Positions 27,454 through 37,171 of a stretch of 64,000 nt of DNA are shown here, one piece after another. The stretch is taken from the NCBI RefSeq assembly GCF_004116455.1, contig NZ_PDJU01000006.1, positions 62,001 through 126,000 on the forward strand, given 5' to 3'. Source of the stretch: Arcobacter sp. F155 (GTDB taxonomy: Bacteria > Campylobacterota > Campylobacteria > Campylobacterales > Arcobacteraceae). A program made the translations under genes and the position numbers. Within the stretch, counting starts at the first letter, position 1. Each line of letters begins with the position of its first letter. The notes below the pieces were generated by a model. That model searched no databases and was not told the origin of the DNA. It saw nothing but the letters and a program-made list of their open reading frames with translations.

Positions 27454-28017
27454 ATGAACTATTTTGAGACAATTAGATGTGAAGATTATGAGGTTTTTAA
27501 TTTAGAATACCATGAAAAAAGAGTTGCAAAAGCTGTGGCTTTGAATTTAAGTCTTCAAGAGTATCTTTATGCTCCATCAAATGAACTTTTAAGGTGTAAA
27601 GTTATTTATGATGAGAACTCAATTTTAAGTGTAGAGTTTTTCCCTTATAAAAAAAGAGAAATAAATAGTTTTAAAATTATAGAAGATGAGAAAATAGAGT
27701 ATTCAAAAAAATATTTAGATAGAAGTAGTATTGATAGCTTGTATGAGAAAAGAGGCTCTTGTGATGAAATTATTATCATAAAAAATGGTTTAGTAACTGA
27801 TACTTCAATTGCAAATATTGCTATTTATGATGGAACTACTTGGTTGACTCCTAAAAAACCACTTTTAGAAGGAACTATAAGAGCTAGGCTTTTAAAAGAG
27901 GGCTCTTTAGTGGAAAAGGATATTGATTTAGAAATGCTAAAGCAAAGTAAAAAATTAGCTCTTATGAATGCAATGATTGATTTTGATGTAATTGAGGATT
28001 ATTCATTTTCTTTATAA
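27454..28017 (+). CDS. pabC: Class IV aminotransferase, PabC-like aminodeoxychorismate lyase
   Basis: A 187-residue fold-type IV PLP protein that begins MNYFETIRCEDYEVFNLEYH, the usual PabC start (F-E-T-I...). It contains KKYLDRSS, CDEIIIIKNGLVTDTSIANIA and LLEGTIRARLL, corresponding to the TDTSxxNI and G-T-R motifs. It is shorter than enterobacterial PabC (about 270) but close to the lyase half of fused campylobacterotal PabBC proteins. Its partner pabB is 3.3 kb upstream. I chose ATG 27454 over 27409 because of the conserved start and AAAGAGA upstream. Confidence 0.75.
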   Translation: MNYFETIRCEDYEVFNLEYHEKRVAKAVALNLSLQEYLYAPSNELLRCKVIYDENSILSVEFFPYKKREINSFKIIEDEKIEYSKKYLDRSSIDSLYEKRGSCDEIIIIKNGLVTDTSIANIAIYDGTTWLTPKKPLLEGTIRARLLKEGSLVEKDIDLEMLKQSKKLALMNAMIDFDVIEDYSFSL

Positions 28018-28640
28018 ATTCGGTTTAGAAGATTCTTCCATTTATCTTCTTTTCCCCAGTCTATTTTTGCTTTTTTGTGAATCTTTTTATTTTTTAAGAT
28101 AAAGGCTTCTTTTTCATTAAAAATAAACTTTGGAGTTAAATCTGTTCTTTTGATAAAAGGAAGAACTCTAAAACTTAGATTGTCTAGAATCAAAGGCATA
28201 GAGTTTTTGTTTTCTAAGTAAGTTAATACCATGTGATAGTTTGTTGCACCTTTTACTTTTACAACAGCTAAAAAAAGTTTCTCTTTAGGAATTCCAACTT
28301 CTTTTAGGGTAAAATATTTTGCAATTGCATAATCTTCACAATCTCCTTTACCTTCTATAATAAACTCTTTTGGAGTAGCCCAATAATCATCTGAACTATA
28401 TTTTGTAGAATCATTTACAGGTAAAATCTTATTATAAAAACTATTTACATAGTTTAGTTTTTTTTCTAGTGAGAAGTCTTTTATTTTAGTTTTTAATTCT
28501 AAATATTTTAAAAGTCGTAAATAAACGGCTTTTTTATTTGGATTATTTTTAAGCTCTTCTTTGTCTTTGTCATTTAAAGTTATACTTTTTGCTTGTAAAA
28601 ATAATGTAGAAATTAAAATAAGTAGAATTATGCGTTTCAT
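27999..28640 (-). CDS. LapG-like periplasmic transglutaminase-fold cysteine protease
   Basis: A 213-residue protein with signal peptide MKRIILLILISTLFLQAKS and the bacterial transglutaminase-like protease (BTLCP) triad: Cys101 in GKGDCEDYAIAKY, His136 in YHMVLTY and Asp153 in ILDN. LapG of Pseudomonas cleaves the N-terminus of a large adhesin under c-di-GMP control through LapD. No LapD or LapA-type gene is adjacent here. The 3' end overlaps the convergent pabC-like gene by 19 bp. Confidence 0.82.
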   Translation of the reverse strand: MKRIILLILISTLFLQAKSITLNDKDKEELKNNPNKKAVYLRLLKYLELKTKIKDFSLEKKLNYVNSFYNKILPVNDSTKYSSDDYWATPKEFIIEGKGDCEDYAIAKYFTLKEVGIPKEKLFLAVVKVKGATNYHMVLTYLENKNSMPLILDNLSFRVLPFIKRTDLTPKFIFNEKEAFILKNKKIHKKAKIDWGKEDKWKNLLNRIYKENE

Positions 28641-28680
28641 AAGTTATAATAACAAACTAATTTAAAATGCAGGATTAAAA

Positions 28681-29118
28681 ATGATTAACAATATATTAGA
28701 AGATGTAGAATACAAAGAATTAGTTAGTGAACAAGTAAAAGATACAATGATTTATTTAGTAAACAAAGGTCAAGAGTTTGCTATAACTGCAAATATTGAT
28801 GCCGTTGATTTCAACCCTGAATTACCTGTTGCAACAAAGGAACAACTTGCAAAGTTTTCCCTATTTATATTAAAAAATTATACTTATAGTACTATCAAAA
28901 TAGAAGAAGATTTTATAAGTTTTGAAGCAGGCTTTGGAAGTGAAAACTTTGGTTCAACAGTTAAAATACCATTTCACGCAGTTTTCCAAATAGTTGTTGA
29001 TGAGTCTATTTTATTTGTAAATTCAGTTGCTACAATAGATAAATACAATGAAAATGTGATTAAAGAAAAATCAATGAATATTTTTAAAAACAATCCAAAT
29101 AACAAAAGATTTAAGTAA
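28681..29118 (+). CDS. Hypothetical protein, possibly SspB-like
   Basis: A 145-residue protein, no signal peptide or membrane segment. The middle portion (about residues 24-110) has ordered beta strands. FISFEAGFGSENFGSTVKIP followed by FHAVFQIVVDESILFVN is reminiscent of the SspB ClpXP-adaptor fold (a ...F.A.FGG...VPi.AV..I... pattern). The tail is basic (KNNPNNKRFK), where SspB adaptors carry a flexible ClpX-binding tail. This is a weak family guess. It sits at the head of the azlCD pair. Confidence 0.5.
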   Translation: MINNILEDVEYKELVSEQVKDTMIYLVNKGQEFAITANIDAVDFNPELPVATKEQLAKFSLFILKNYTYSTIKIEEDFISFEAGFGSENFGSTVKIPFHAVFQIVVDESILFVNSVATIDKYNENVIKEKSMNIFKNNPNNKRFK

Positions 29119-29120
29119 TT

Positions 29121-29807
29121 TTGAGTTTAGAACGAGAAATAAAGACTGCATTTAAAATCTCTATCCCTGTTATGATGGGATACTCTGTTTTAGGTTTTGC
29201 CTTTGGATTACTGTTAGTATCTTTTGATTATCCTTGGTATTTAGCACCTCTTATGTCACTTTTCATTTATGCAGGGGCTTTACAATTTGTTGCAATAAAC
29301 TTTTTTAATGCAAAAGCAGGTTTTGTAGATATAGCAATTGCTTCTTGGTTTGTAAACTTAAGACAATCCTTTTATGGCTTATCTTTATTAAAGAGATTTA
29401 AAAAAACAGGAAAGTTAAAACCTTATTTGATATTTGGTTTGACAGATGAAACATATGCTTTATTAACAACAATAAAAGATGATGAGCAACTAAAAAAGAA
29501 GTGGTACTATTTCTTTTTGACAGCTTTCAATCAAGCTTATTGGTTCACAGGTGCAACTTTAGGAGCAATCGTTGGCTCAAATATTGAGTTTAATACAGCA
29601 GGTCTAGAGTTTTCATTAACAGCTCTTTTTGTTGTTCTTTGTATAGAACAATATAAGAACTTAAAAAACTCAATACCATTTTTAATTGGCTCTATTGCTT
29701 CAGTTGTTGCTTTGATACTAGTTCCTTCAGATAAGATGCTTATTGTAACTATTTCTCTTGCTTTAGTATTACTGTTCTTTTTTAGACAAAGGCTAAGTAA
29801 TGAGTAG
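29121..29807 (+). CDS. azlC: AzlC-family branched-chain amino acid exporter subunit
   Basis: A 228-residue inner-membrane protein with about seven hydrophobic helices. AzlC-type motifs are visible: a FKISIPVMMGYSVLGFAFG start, YAGALQFVAINFF, WFVNLRQSFYGLSLL and LTDETYALLTT. With AzlD it exports branched-chain amino acids or analogues. The TTG start lies 3 bases after the preceding stop and overlaps azlD at its end. Confidence 0.88.
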   Translation: MSLEREIKTAFKISIPVMMGYSVLGFAFGLLLVSFDYPWYLAPLMSLFIYAGALQFVAINFFNAKAGFVDIAIASWFVNLRQSFYGLSLLKRFKKTGKLKPYLIFGLTDETYALLTTIKDDEQLKKKWYYFFLTAFNQAYWFTGATLGAIVGSNIEFNTAGLEFSLTALFVVLCIEQYKNLKNSIPFLIGSIASVVALILVPSDKMLIVTISLALVLLFFFRQRLSNE

Positions 29808-30120
29808 TATGGAACTTTATATTGCAATAGCAATTATGGCTGTAGTAAACTTTTTGACAAGAGTATTTCCCTTTGTTTTTTTTGCAAAGAAAGACTTACC
29901 AAAGTCAATGGAGTTTATTGAGAAGTTTTTCCCAGCAACTATTATGACAATTTTGGTTTTTTATACTTTGAAAGATGTTGATTTCTCTTTATATCCACAT
30001 GGAATAAAAGAAGTAGGGGGAATAGTTTTTACAGCCCTTTTACATTTGACTCTAAAAAACTATTTGGTTTCTATTTTTTTAGGAACTATCTTTTATATGG
30101 CTTTAGTGCAATATTTTTAG
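29800..30120 (+). CDS. azlD: AzlD-family branched-chain amino acid exporter subunit
   Basis: A 106-residue protein with four membrane helices. It starts AIAIMAVVNFLTRVFPFVFF and contains MEFIEKFFPATIMTILVFYTL, the AzlD pattern. The start overlaps azlC by 8 bp, as is usual for this pair. Confidence 0.87.
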   Translation: MSSMELYIAIAIMAVVNFLTRVFPFVFFAKKDLPKSMEFIEKFFPATIMTILVFYTLKDVDFSLYPHGIKEVGGIVFTALLHLTLKNYLVSIFLGTIFYMALVQYF

Positions 30121-30129
30121 CACTAAAGC

Positions 30130-31254
30130 TTAACTATAGATGATTTTATTTCTACCTGTTTTTTTTGCCTCATAAAGTCTTTCATCAGCAAGTCTCATTA
30201 TTGAATCAATAGTTGACTCTTCCGTAGGAATTAAACTTACTAAACCTCCTGAGATAGTTACATAGTCACTTACTGTACTGCCTTCATTTTTAATTTCAAG
30301 TTTAGCAATTGACTCTTCTAATTTATCTAAAATAGTTAATATCTCTTCTTCATTTTTATTTGTGAATAAAATAGTAAACTCTTCTCCACCCACTCTATAA
30401 ACAGAGATATTATTGTCTTTACATAACTGTTTTAATGCCTTAGAAACTTTGATTAAAGCTTCATCACCCTTTGCATGTCCATAAGTGTCATTTAGCTTTT
30501 TAAAGTAATCTATATCAAATATCATTACAGAAATAAGTGTATTTGTATCTTTCTTTTCTTCAAGCTCTTTTTCAAACTGTTCATCAAAATATCTTCTATT
30601 ATATATTTTTGTAAGTTGGTCTGTTATTGAAAGTTCTTCAAGTTTTTTATTGATTTTTCTAAGCTCTTTTTCTGCTTTAAGTCTAGCTTTTCTTTCTCTA
30701 ATAAGATTAATTGTTTTAATTGATAATTTATCATACATAGAAAGAATAGTTTCAATAAGACTTTTCATTGAACCACTCATCATACTTTCAGTTTCAAAAA
30801 CAGCTTCTTGCATACTTTTACCATCTTCTAAAGCTTTAATAACTAATGCAAACCTTTTGTCTTCATCTACTATATGAAAGGCTAACCATCTAATTAAAAA
30901 TAAAAGAATCTCTTCAATAGCTTCATTATAGTTTTTATCTTTATTTTTCTCTTTTAACTCTAATACTTTTGGTAGAAAAGATTCATGACTATGATTATGT
31001 TGTTTAAGAAGTTCTTCGTCTTTGATATGCTTTTGCCAAACTTTCTCTTCACTTTTAAAATGAAAATCTGCATATTTTGCTAACTCATTGAAAGTCTCTT
31101 CTACTTCAATAGCTTCATCTTGTGTTAAACTATTAGCAAGCTTATTTAGAAGCTCTATAATAGTCTTATGCTGTTCATCTATTTCTTCAATACCTATTTC
31201 AAGATTTTCATTCCAAGGGAAAATCTCAAAGTTTTCTGTGATTTTTTTCGTCAA
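30130..31254 (-). CDS. Hemerythrin-domain diguanylate cyclase
   Basis: A 374-residue cytoplasmic protein. The N-terminal bacteriohemerythrin domain (about 10-140) has the di-iron ligand pattern IDEQHKTII, HFKSEEKVW, HNHSHESF and AFHIVDED. A helical linker leads to a C-terminal GGDEF domain (about 205-374) with a GGEEF active site. The residues at the usual inhibitory RxxD position are not conserved (DNNI), so product inhibition is unlikely. This suggests oxygen or redox control of c-di-GMP synthesis. The start is TTG. It could act upstream of the LapG-like protein, but that link is only an inference. Confidence 0.88.
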   Translation of the reverse strand: MTKKITENFEIFPWNENLEIGIEEIDEQHKTIIELLNKLANSLTQDEAIEVEETFNELAKYADFHFKSEEKVWQKHIKDEELLKQHNHSHESFLPKVLELKEKNKDKNYNEAIEEILLFLIRWLAFHIVDEDKRFALVIKALEDGKSMQEAVFETESMMSGSMKSLIETILSMYDKLSIKTINLIRERKARLKAEKELRKINKKLEELSITDQLTKIYNRRYFDEQFEKELEEKKDTNTLISVMIFDIDYFKKLNDTYGHAKGDEALIKVSKALKQLCKDNNISVYRVGGEEFTILFTNKNEEEILTILDKLEESIAKLEIKNEGSTVSDYVTISGGLVSLIPTEESTIDSIMRLADERLYEAKKTGRNKIIYS

Positions 31255-31361
31255 GTCCTAGTCCCTAAATTGTATGTAATAAACTTTTTTATTATTGTAA
31301 CAAATGTGACTGAAAAGTATTCTTTATAGAGTAAATAAATGTAAATATTATGTAGGTTTTA

Positions 31362-31382
31362 AGATGAGCAAAAAGCTCATCT
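31362..31382 (-). terminator. Hairpin after fabH
   Basis: Perfect 8-bp stem AGATGAGC / GCTCATCT with an A5 loop, 7 bases after the fabH stop. The T-tract is short, so it is a probable rather than certain terminator. Confidence 0.5.
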
Positions 31383-31388
31383 AGTAGT

Positions 31389-32387
31389 TTATTGTTTTGG
31401 TGCAAATGGGAATAAAGCAGATCCCCATGTAAGTCCAGCTCCAAAAGCATCAAATAAAAGCATATCACCTTTTTTGATTTTACCTTGCTCATAAGCATAG
31501 TTCATAGCCATTGGAATTGATGCGGCTGAAGTATTTCCATATTTGTCAACAGTTACAACTGTTTGCTCATCATTTAATCCTAAAGCTTTACCTACTGCTG
31601 AGATAATTCTATAGTTTGCTTGATGAGGGATAAAGTGAGTAATATCTTTATTAGTGATATTATGTTTTTCCATCATATCTTGTACATCAGAAGTTAAAGT
31701 TTTAACAGCAAGTTTGAAAGTCTCATTTCCTTTCATTCTAATACAAGCCATTTTATTATCTAAAACCTCTTGGCTACAAGGATGTTTACTTCCACCACCA
31801 GCAGTTTTAATTAAATCATCATAATTTCCATCACTTGAGCAGTTTACATCAATTATAGCTTCTTCTTTTTTGTCTGTTGCAGAAATAATAGCTGCTCCAG
31901 CACCATCTCCGAAGATAAAGCATGTTGTTCTATCTGTATAATCTAAAATTGAAGTATATTTTTCTGCACCAATAATTAGTACATTTTTTTTCATTCCTGA
32001 CTCAATGAATGCTTTTGCCATAGATACTGCATAAACAAAACCTGTACATGCGGCACTTACGTCAAATGCTTGAACTGGAGGTAAATCAAGTTTTGATGCA
32101 ATTAAACAAGCAGTAGATGGCATACAAAGATAATCAGGAGTTACTGTTGCACAGATAACTAAATCTATATCTTCTTTTGCAATATTTGCTCTGTCAATAG
32201 CAACTTGCGCTGCTCTTGCACCTAAATCAGATGAAGCTTCATTCTCTTCTGAGATTCTTCTTTCTTTGATTCCTGTTCTTTTAGTAATCCATTCATCTGT
32301 AGTGTCAATGATTTTTTCAAAATCAAAATTAGTCATAATCTTTGGAGGTATATAAGCTCCAATTGATCTAAACGCTGCATACGTCAT
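31389..32387 (-). CDS. fabH: 3-oxoacyl-ACP synthase III (FabH)
   Basis: Condenses acetyl-CoA with malonyl-ACP to start fatty acid synthesis. The protein has 332 residues. The catalytic Cys is in DVSAACTGFVYA, His in HFIPHQANYRI and Asn in KYGNTSAASIP, with TGIKERR near the N-terminus and a FGAGLTWGSAL C-terminus. It is the last gene of the ndk-yceD-rpmF-plsX-fabH series, 30 bp after plsX. Confidence 0.95.
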   Translation of the reverse strand: MTYAAFRSIGAYIPPKIMTNFDFEKIIDTTDEWITKRTGIKERRISEENEASSDLGARAAQVAIDRANIAKEDIDLVICATVTPDYLCMPSTACLIASKLDLPPVQAFDVSAACTGFVYAVSMAKAFIESGMKKNVLIIGAEKYTSILDYTDRTTCFIFGDGAGAAIISATDKKEEAIIDVNCSSDGNYDDLIKTAGGGSKHPCSQEVLDNKMACIRMKGNETFKLAVKTLTSDVQDMMEKHNITNKDITHFIPHQANYRIISAVGKALGLNDEQTVVTVDKYGNTSAASIPMAMNYAYEQGKIKKGDMLLFDAFGAGLTWGSALFPFAPKQ

Positions 32388-32417
32388 AAAAATTTTCCTT
32401 AAATAAAAAAGAGGGGA

Positions 32418-33410
32418 TTAAGAGCTATATTGCTTTAATCTCTCTTCAATATCGTTGTTTAAGTTAGAACTTGCACTATTGATAGCTTGAAAAATAGCAT
32501 TTTGAATAGCTTTAGGATTTGATTTCCCATGTGCAATGATAACTGGAGCTTTTACACCTAATAGTGGAGCACCACCATATTCAGCATAATCTACTCTAAC
32601 TTTTAAGTTTTTAAATACTTTTCTCATTAATACTGCACCAGCAATTGAGATAAGTGATCGTTTAAGGTTTTTCTTGATAATTTGACCTATAGTATCTGCT
32701 ACACCTTCAGCAGTCTTAAGTAAAATATTACCAATAAATCCATCACAAACAACAACATCAACTGAACCTTTAAAAATATCACTACCTTCTACATTTCCTG
32801 CAAAGTTAGGAATTTTAGAAATTAGTTTAAAGGCTTCCTTAGTAACTTCATTACCTTTGCTTTCTTCTTCACCATTGCTTAATAATCCAACTAGTGGTTC
32901 ATCAATTTGTAAAACATCTCTTGCATATACTTGACCCATAACTGCAAATTCAAATAGGTTTTTTGAATCACAATCAACATTTGCTCCAACGTCTAATACT
33001 AATGTATTTTGGTTTTCACTTGTTGGCATAAGTGTTGCAATTGCTGGTCTAGAAACACCTTTAATTCTTCCGATTCTAAGTGTTGCTAAAGACATTGATG
33101 CACCTGAGTGACCTGCTGAAACAACTGCATCTGCTTCTCCAGACTTAACTAAATCAATTGCTTTGTAAATAGTTGAATCTTTTCTTTTTAATGCGTCTGT
33201 TGCAGAATCAGTCATACTGATTACATCTTCTGTATGTACAATTTCTACTCTGTTTTTTAAGTGTGAAGGGATTAAGTTTTCAAGTTGAGTTTTATCACCT
33301 ACTGCAATAGCAGTAAAGTTATTATTTAGTCTTAGAGCGGCAATTAAACCGTCTATTATGGGTTCGGGACCGAAATCCCCTCCCATAGCATCAATAGCAA
33401 TTTTAAGCAT
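32418..33410 (-). CDS. plsX: Phosphate acyltransferase PlsX
   Basis: Makes acyl-phosphate from acyl-ACP for phospholipid synthesis. The protein has 330 residues, with [17 protein letters not shown] at the start, [23 protein letters not shown], and [16 protein letters not shown]. The ATG overlaps the rpmF stop (TAATG), so translation is likely coupled. Confidence 0.95.
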   Translation of the reverse strand: MLKIAIDAMGGDFGPEPIIDGLIAALRLNNNFTAIAVGDKTQLENLIPSHLKNRVEIVHTEDVISMTDSATDALKRKDSTIYKAIDLVKSGEADAVVSAGHSGASMSLATLRIGRIKGVSRPAIATLMPTSENQNTLVLDVGANVDCDSKNLFEFAVMGQVYARDVLQIDEPLVGLLSNGEEESKGNEVTKEAFKLISKIPNFAGNVEGSDIFKGSVDVVVCDGFIGNILLKTAEGVADTIGQIIKKNLKRSLISIAGAVLMRKVFKNLKVRVDYAEYGGAPLLGVKAPVIIAHGKSNPKAIQNAIFQAINSASSNLNNDIEERLKQYSS

Positions 33411-33562
33411 TAGTTTTTGTATTCACCAGTATTTGGGTTTACCGTGTGAGGCATCTTCCAAGTTCCGTCACTATCTTTTACCGGTCTTTTTAAAGTAATT
33501 TTATAGTGAGTTCTTCTCTTAGCTGCTCTAGTATGAGATACTCTTCTCTTAGGTACTGCCAT
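33410..33562 (-). CDS. rpmF: 50S ribosomal protein L32
   Basis: A 50-residue protein beginning [20 protein letters not shown] and ending [10 protein letters not shown], the standard L32 pattern. The usual C-terminal Cys pairs are missing, so this is the zinc-free form. It lies between yceD and plsX and overlaps the plsX start by one base. Confidence 0.95.
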   Translation of the reverse strand: MAVPKRRVSHTRAAKRRTHYKITLKRPVKDSDGTWKMPHTVNPNTGEYKN

Positions 33563-33576
33563 ATTATTCTCCTTAT

Positions 33577-33957
33577 TTAATATTCTTTATCGACTAATTC
33601 ACAATCTGTACAGTTATTACAGATATGATAGTCACTGTATATAGATGATATTTCACTTTCAATAATAGCATTGAAGTCTATCATATGATCATCTATTTCT
33701 ATTACTAAGTCTTCTGACTCAGAGGATTCATTCTTGAAAATACCATCACTTATCAAGAAATTAAACTCTTCCTCTAAAGTAACAGTATCGTCTTCACCAC
33801 ATCTTGCACATTGAACTGTAGTTTTACCATTTAAAGTGCTGTCGATTTTGACTAATGATGGCGATATTTTACAAAAAGTACCTTCAATTTTAACTGAATT
33901 GAACTCTGCACTAAAGTTTTTAGGGCTTTGTGGTACTTTTCTAAATTCTATTTTCAT
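33577..33957 (-). CDS. yceD: YceD/DUF177-family protein
   Basis: A 126-residue protein. It has the DUF177 pattern of an N-terminal beta region, CARCGE near residue 50, and an acidic [12 protein letters not shown] stretch with a C-terminal [11 protein letters not shown]. The four distal Cys with CARC could hold a metal. YceD homologues in bacteria and plants are needed for normal 23S rRNA accumulation, and coupling with rpmF is widely conserved. It precedes rpmF by 14 bp. Confidence 0.85.
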   Translation of the reverse strand: MKIEFRKVPQSPKNFSAEFNSVKIEGTFCKISPSLVKIDSTLNGKTTVQCARCGEDDTVTLEEEFNFLISDGIFKNESSESEDLVIEIDDHMIDFNAIIESEISSIYSDYHICNNCTDCELVDKEY

Positions 33958-33975
33958 TTAAAATATGAACTATTC

Positions 33976-34389
33976 TTAGCAAATTTCTCTGTCAGAGAAG
34001 AAAAATTTAATTTCGATAGCTGCATTTTCTAAAGAATCTGAACCGTGTACTGCATTTGCATCAATTGATTCAGCGAAATCTGCTCTGATTGTACCAGCTG
34101 CAGCTTCTTTAGGGTTAGTAGCACCCATTAAATCTCTGTTTTTAGCCATTGCATCTTCACCTTCTAAAACAGTAACAACAACTGGTCCAGAAATCATGAA
34201 TTCAACTAATTCACCAAAGAAAGGTCTTTCAGCGTGAACTGCATAAAATGCTTCAGCATCTGCTTTAGATAACTGTACTTTTTTAGTTGCAGCAATTCTT
34301 AATCCGTTTGATTCAAATCTATCTAAGATTTTTCCAACAACGTTTTTAGCTACTGCATCAGGTTTAATGATTGATAACGTTTGTTCCAT
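33976..34389 (-). CDS. ndk: Nucleoside diphosphate kinase
   Basis: A 137-residue enzyme that balances NTP pools by phospho-His transfer. It starts [16 protein letters not shown] and contains [17 protein letters not shown] and the active-site segment [12 protein letters not shown], where His is phosphorylated. It is the first gene of the yceD-rpmF-plsX-fabH operon. Confidence 0.96.
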   Translation of the reverse strand: MEQTLSIIKPDAVAKNVVGKILDRFESNGLRIAATKKVQLSKADAEAFYAVHAERPFFGELVEFMISGPVVVTVLEGEDAMAKNRDLMGATNPKEAAAGTIRADFAESIDANAVHGSDSLENAAIEIKFFFSDREIC

Positions 34390-34436
34390 AGGTATTTTCC
34401 TCTTTAATTTTTTAAGTCGCGGATTATACCTAAAAA

Positions 34437-34476
34437 ATAAAAAAAAGGCAAGTAGTAAAAAATACTACTTACCTTT
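34437..34476 (-). terminator. Intrinsic terminator of the ferredoxin gene
   Basis: On the minus strand a long stem AAAGGTAAGTAGTA / TACTACTTGCCTTT (one G-U) with a short T-rich loop, followed by a run of T. It separates the ferredoxin gene from ndk. Confidence 0.8.
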
Positions 34477-34518
34477 GACATAATAAAATTGTATATAATT
34501 AATGTTAAAAATTAGTTA

Positions 34519-34794
34519 TTAATCTTCAACGCAAGGTTCACCCTCAGTCATACCATCTCTAACTGGGTGTGCTGCACCTTCTCTTGCATCCCATACGATA
34601 CATCCTTCAGTAGGACATGCTTCTGCACATGCAGGTTCATCGTTGTCACCGATACACTCAGTACATGTATCAGCATTTACAAAATAGATATCCTCACCTG
34701 TTGGGTTTTCATCATTATCAACAATTGATTCAGTTGGACATTCATCTAAACATGCATCGCAATTAATACAAATATCTGTAATTTTAACTGCCAT
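34519..34794 (-). CDS. 2[4Fe-4S] ferredoxin, Allochromatium/Pseudomonas type
   Basis: A 91-residue acidic ferredoxin. The first cluster motif is CINCDACLDECP. The second is CTECIGDNDEPACAEACP, with the loop of extra residues between the second and third Cys found in the YfhL/Allochromatium class. An acidic C-terminal extension with one further Cys (EGEPCVED) follows. In Campylobacterota such ferredoxins serve pyruvate and 2-oxoglutarate oxidoreductases. Monocistronic. Confidence 0.93.
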   Translation of the reverse strand: MAVKITDICINCDACLDECPTESIVDNDENPTGEDIYFVNADTCTECIGDNDEPACAEACPTEGCIVWDAREGAAHPVRDGMTEGEPCVED

Positions 34795-35036
34795 TTATAA
34801 CTCCTTGTTAAATTTTAGAAACTTTAGCACAGTAATAATAAATTTATCTTTAAGTCTTTATATTATTATAAAACCCACAGAATGGTAGTTTAATGAAAAT
34901 AATAACAACTATCAAATAGTAAAAGAAAAGAAAACTATTATTTCTTCTATTTGGATAAAAATTTTCCTAAAATAAAATTTGTCTTAAATTTTAAACTTTA
35001 TCTATTCACTTATTATTAGTTTTAATTAGTTTGTAC

Positions 35037-35042
35037 TATAAT
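35037..35042 (+). promoter_or_regulatory. -10 hexamer of the peroxiredoxin gene
   Basis: TATAAT preceded by TGTAC, 35 bases before the ATG. The 283 bp between the divergent ferredoxin and peroxiredoxin genes are otherwise AT-rich and I see no clear operator in them. Confidence 0.6.
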
Positions 35043-35077
35043 TTCATCACAAATTAATTTTAATAAAAGGAAATTAC

Positions 35078-35674
35078 ATGTTAGTTACAAAAAAAGCTCC
35101 AGATTTCACAGCTACAGCAGTACTTGCTGATGGTCAAATTGTTGAAGATTTTAACCTATATGATAACATTGGTGAGAAAGGTGCGGTATTATTTTTCTAT
35201 CCATTAGATTTTACATTCGTTTGTCCTTCAGAAATTATCGCATTCTCTAAAAGAATTGAAGAGTTTACTTCAAGAGGTATCAATGTAATTGGTGTTTCTG
35301 TTGACTCACAATTCTCTCACTTCGCTTGGAGAGAAACTCCAGTTGAAAATGGTGGAATCGGAAGAATTAAGTATCCATTAGTTGCTGACTTAAGCAAACA
35401 AATCTCTAAAGATTACGATGTATTATTCGGAGAGTCTGTAGCATTAAGAGGATCTTTCTTAATTGACAAAGATGGAACTGTTAGACACGCTGTAATTAAC
35501 GACTTACCATTAGGTAGAAACATTGACGAGATGATCAGAATGGTAGATACTATGTTATTTACTAATGAGCACGGTGAAGTTTGTCCTGCAGGTTGGTCAA
35601 AAGGTGATGAAGGTATGAAAGCAGACAAAGATGGTGTTGCTGAGTATCTTGCTAAGCACGAAGGTGACTTATAA
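35078..35674 (+). CDS. Typical 2-Cys peroxiredoxin (AhpC/TSA)
   Basis: A 198-residue peroxidase. The peroxidatic Cys is in LDFTFVCPSE, the resolving Cys is in GEVCPAGW near the C-terminus, and the catalytic Arg region is LRGSFLIDKDG. It reduces hydrogen peroxide and organic peroxides. Its codon use is cleaner (many TTA, GGT, AGA), as expected for a highly expressed gene. A hairpin follows at 35684. Confidence 0.94.
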   Translation: MLVTKKAPDFTATAVLADGQIVEDFNLYDNIGEKGAVLFFYPLDFTFVCPSEIIAFSKRIEEFTSRGINVIGVSVDSQFSHFAWRETPVENGGIGRIKYPLVADLSKQISKDYDVLFGESVALRGSFLIDKDGTVRHAVINDLPLGRNIDEMIRMVDTMLFTNEHGEVCPAGWSKGDEGMKADKDGVAEYLAKHEGDL

Positions 35675-35683
35675 TATTTAAGT

Positions 35684-35708
35684 AAAGATGCCTCTCTTGG
35701 GCATCTTT
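35684..35708 (+). terminator. Hairpin after the peroxiredoxin gene
   Basis: Perfect 9-bp stem AAAGATGCC / GGCATCTTT with a 7-base loop, 10 bases after the stop. T-tract weak. Confidence 0.6.
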
Positions 35709-35834
35709 GCACTTTCTAGCAATTAATTTCTTGACATTTTTTTAAATAAACACTAAAATAACACTATAAAATTCTTAATAACACTACAAAACTTACATTA
35801 CTTTATGTAATTCTATAAAAGGCAAAATATACTT

Positions 35835-37166
35835 ATGGAAGAGTCAAAAACTCAATCTAAACAAAAATCTACCAATAATGGTAGGAAAACAAGAACTCAC
35901 GTACCCGTAGAGGGCTTTAAAATTGAACAACTAAGAGAACTTCCCCTTGAAGACCTTCTTAAAATAGCAAAAGACTTAGAAGTAGAAAACCCACAAGAAC
36001 TTAAAAGACAAGACTTAATGTTTAACATTTTAAAATCACAAATCGATCAAGGTGGTTTTATTCTGTTTACAGGAATCCTTGAAATTAAAGATGGTGGTTT
36101 TGGTTTCTTAAGAGCTATGGATGGAAACTTTTCAGATACATCAAATGATTCATATGTTTCAGCAACACAAATTAGAAAGTTTGCATTAAGAACAGGTGAC
36201 ATTGTAACTGGACAAGTTAGACCACCAAACAAAGATAGTGAAAAATATAATGCTTTATTAAAAATTGAAGCAATTAACTACCTACCAATCAACGAATCAA
36301 AAAACAGACCTCTATTTGACAATTTAACTCCTTTATATTCAACTGAAAGATTTAAATTTGAATATGACCAAACAAGAATGACAGGAAGAATGTTAGACTT
36401 ATTTGCTCCAATGGGTAAAGGTCAAAGGGGACTAATCGTTGCACCTCCAAAAACTGGTAAAACTGAGTTACTAAAAGAGTTGGCTCATGGTATTACAAGA
36501 AATCACCCTGATACTCACTTAATGGTTCTTTTAATTGATGAAAGACCAGAAGAGGTGACTGATATGCAAAGGTCTGTTAAAGGTGAAGTTTATTCTTCTA
36601 CTTTCGATTTACCAGCACATAATCATGTTAGAGTTGCAGAGATTGTAATTGAAAAAGCAAAAAGACTTGTAGAGATGAAAAAAGATGTTGTAATCTTACT
36701 TGATTCTATTACAAGATTAGCAAGAGCATATAATACTGTTACTCCAAGTTCAGGAAAAGTACTTTCTGGTGGGGTTGATGCAAATGCACTTCACAAGCCA
36801 AAAAGATTCTTTGGTGCAGCTAGAAATATTGAAGAAGGTGGTTCTTTAACTATTATTTCAACTGCTCTTATTGAAACTGGTTCAAAAATGGATGAAGTTA
36901 TTTTTGAAGAGTTCAAAGGTACTGGTAACTCAGAAGTTGTATTATCTAGAAATGCGGCAAATAGAAGAGTTTACCCAGCTCTTGATATTATTAAATCTGG
37001 AACTAGAAAAGAAGAGCTACTTCTTACTCCTGAGATTTTACAAAAAACTTGGATTTTAAGAAATGCAATTGGTTCTATGGATGAAGTAGAAGCACTTAAA
37101 TTCTTATATTCAAAAATGCAAAAAACTAAAAACAATGAAGAGTTTTTCGCAGGAATGAACGAGTAA
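35835..37166 (+). CDS. rho: Transcription termination factor Rho
   Basis: A hexameric RNA helicase of 443 residues. A basic N-terminal tail leads to the Rho_N domain ([20 protein letters not shown]). The cold-shock RNA-binding domain follows ([13 protein letters not shown]), then the ATPase with Walker [16 protein letters not shown], Walker [16 protein letters not shown], the Q-loop [22 protein letters not shown] and the R-loop region. Monocistronic, with its own intrinsic terminator. Confidence 0.96.
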   Translation: MEESKTQSKQKSTNNGRKTRTHVPVEGFKIEQLRELPLEDLLKIAKDLEVENPQELKRQDLMFNILKSQIDQGGFILFTGILEIKDGGFGFLRAMDGNFSDTSNDSYVSATQIRKFALRTGDIVTGQVRPPNKDSEKYNALLKIEAINYLPINESKNRPLFDNLTPLYSTERFKFEYDQTRMTGRMLDLFAPMGKGQRGLIVAPPKTGKTELLKELAHGITRNHPDTHLMVLLIDERPEEVTDMQRSVKGEVYSSTFDLPAHNHVRVAEIVIEKAKRLVEMKKDVVILLDSITRLARAYNTVTPSSGKVLSGGVDANALHKPKRFFGAARNIEEGGSLTIISTALIETGSKMDEVIFEEFKGTGNSEVVLSRNAANRRVYPALDIIKSGTRKEELLLTPEILQKTWILRNAIGSMDEVEALKFLYSKMQKTKNNEEFFAGMNE

Positions 37167-37171
37167 AAATT

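Noticed and set aside
36871-37059. 62-codon frame within rho
   Set aside because: A +1 shadow of the rho gene, which is complete.
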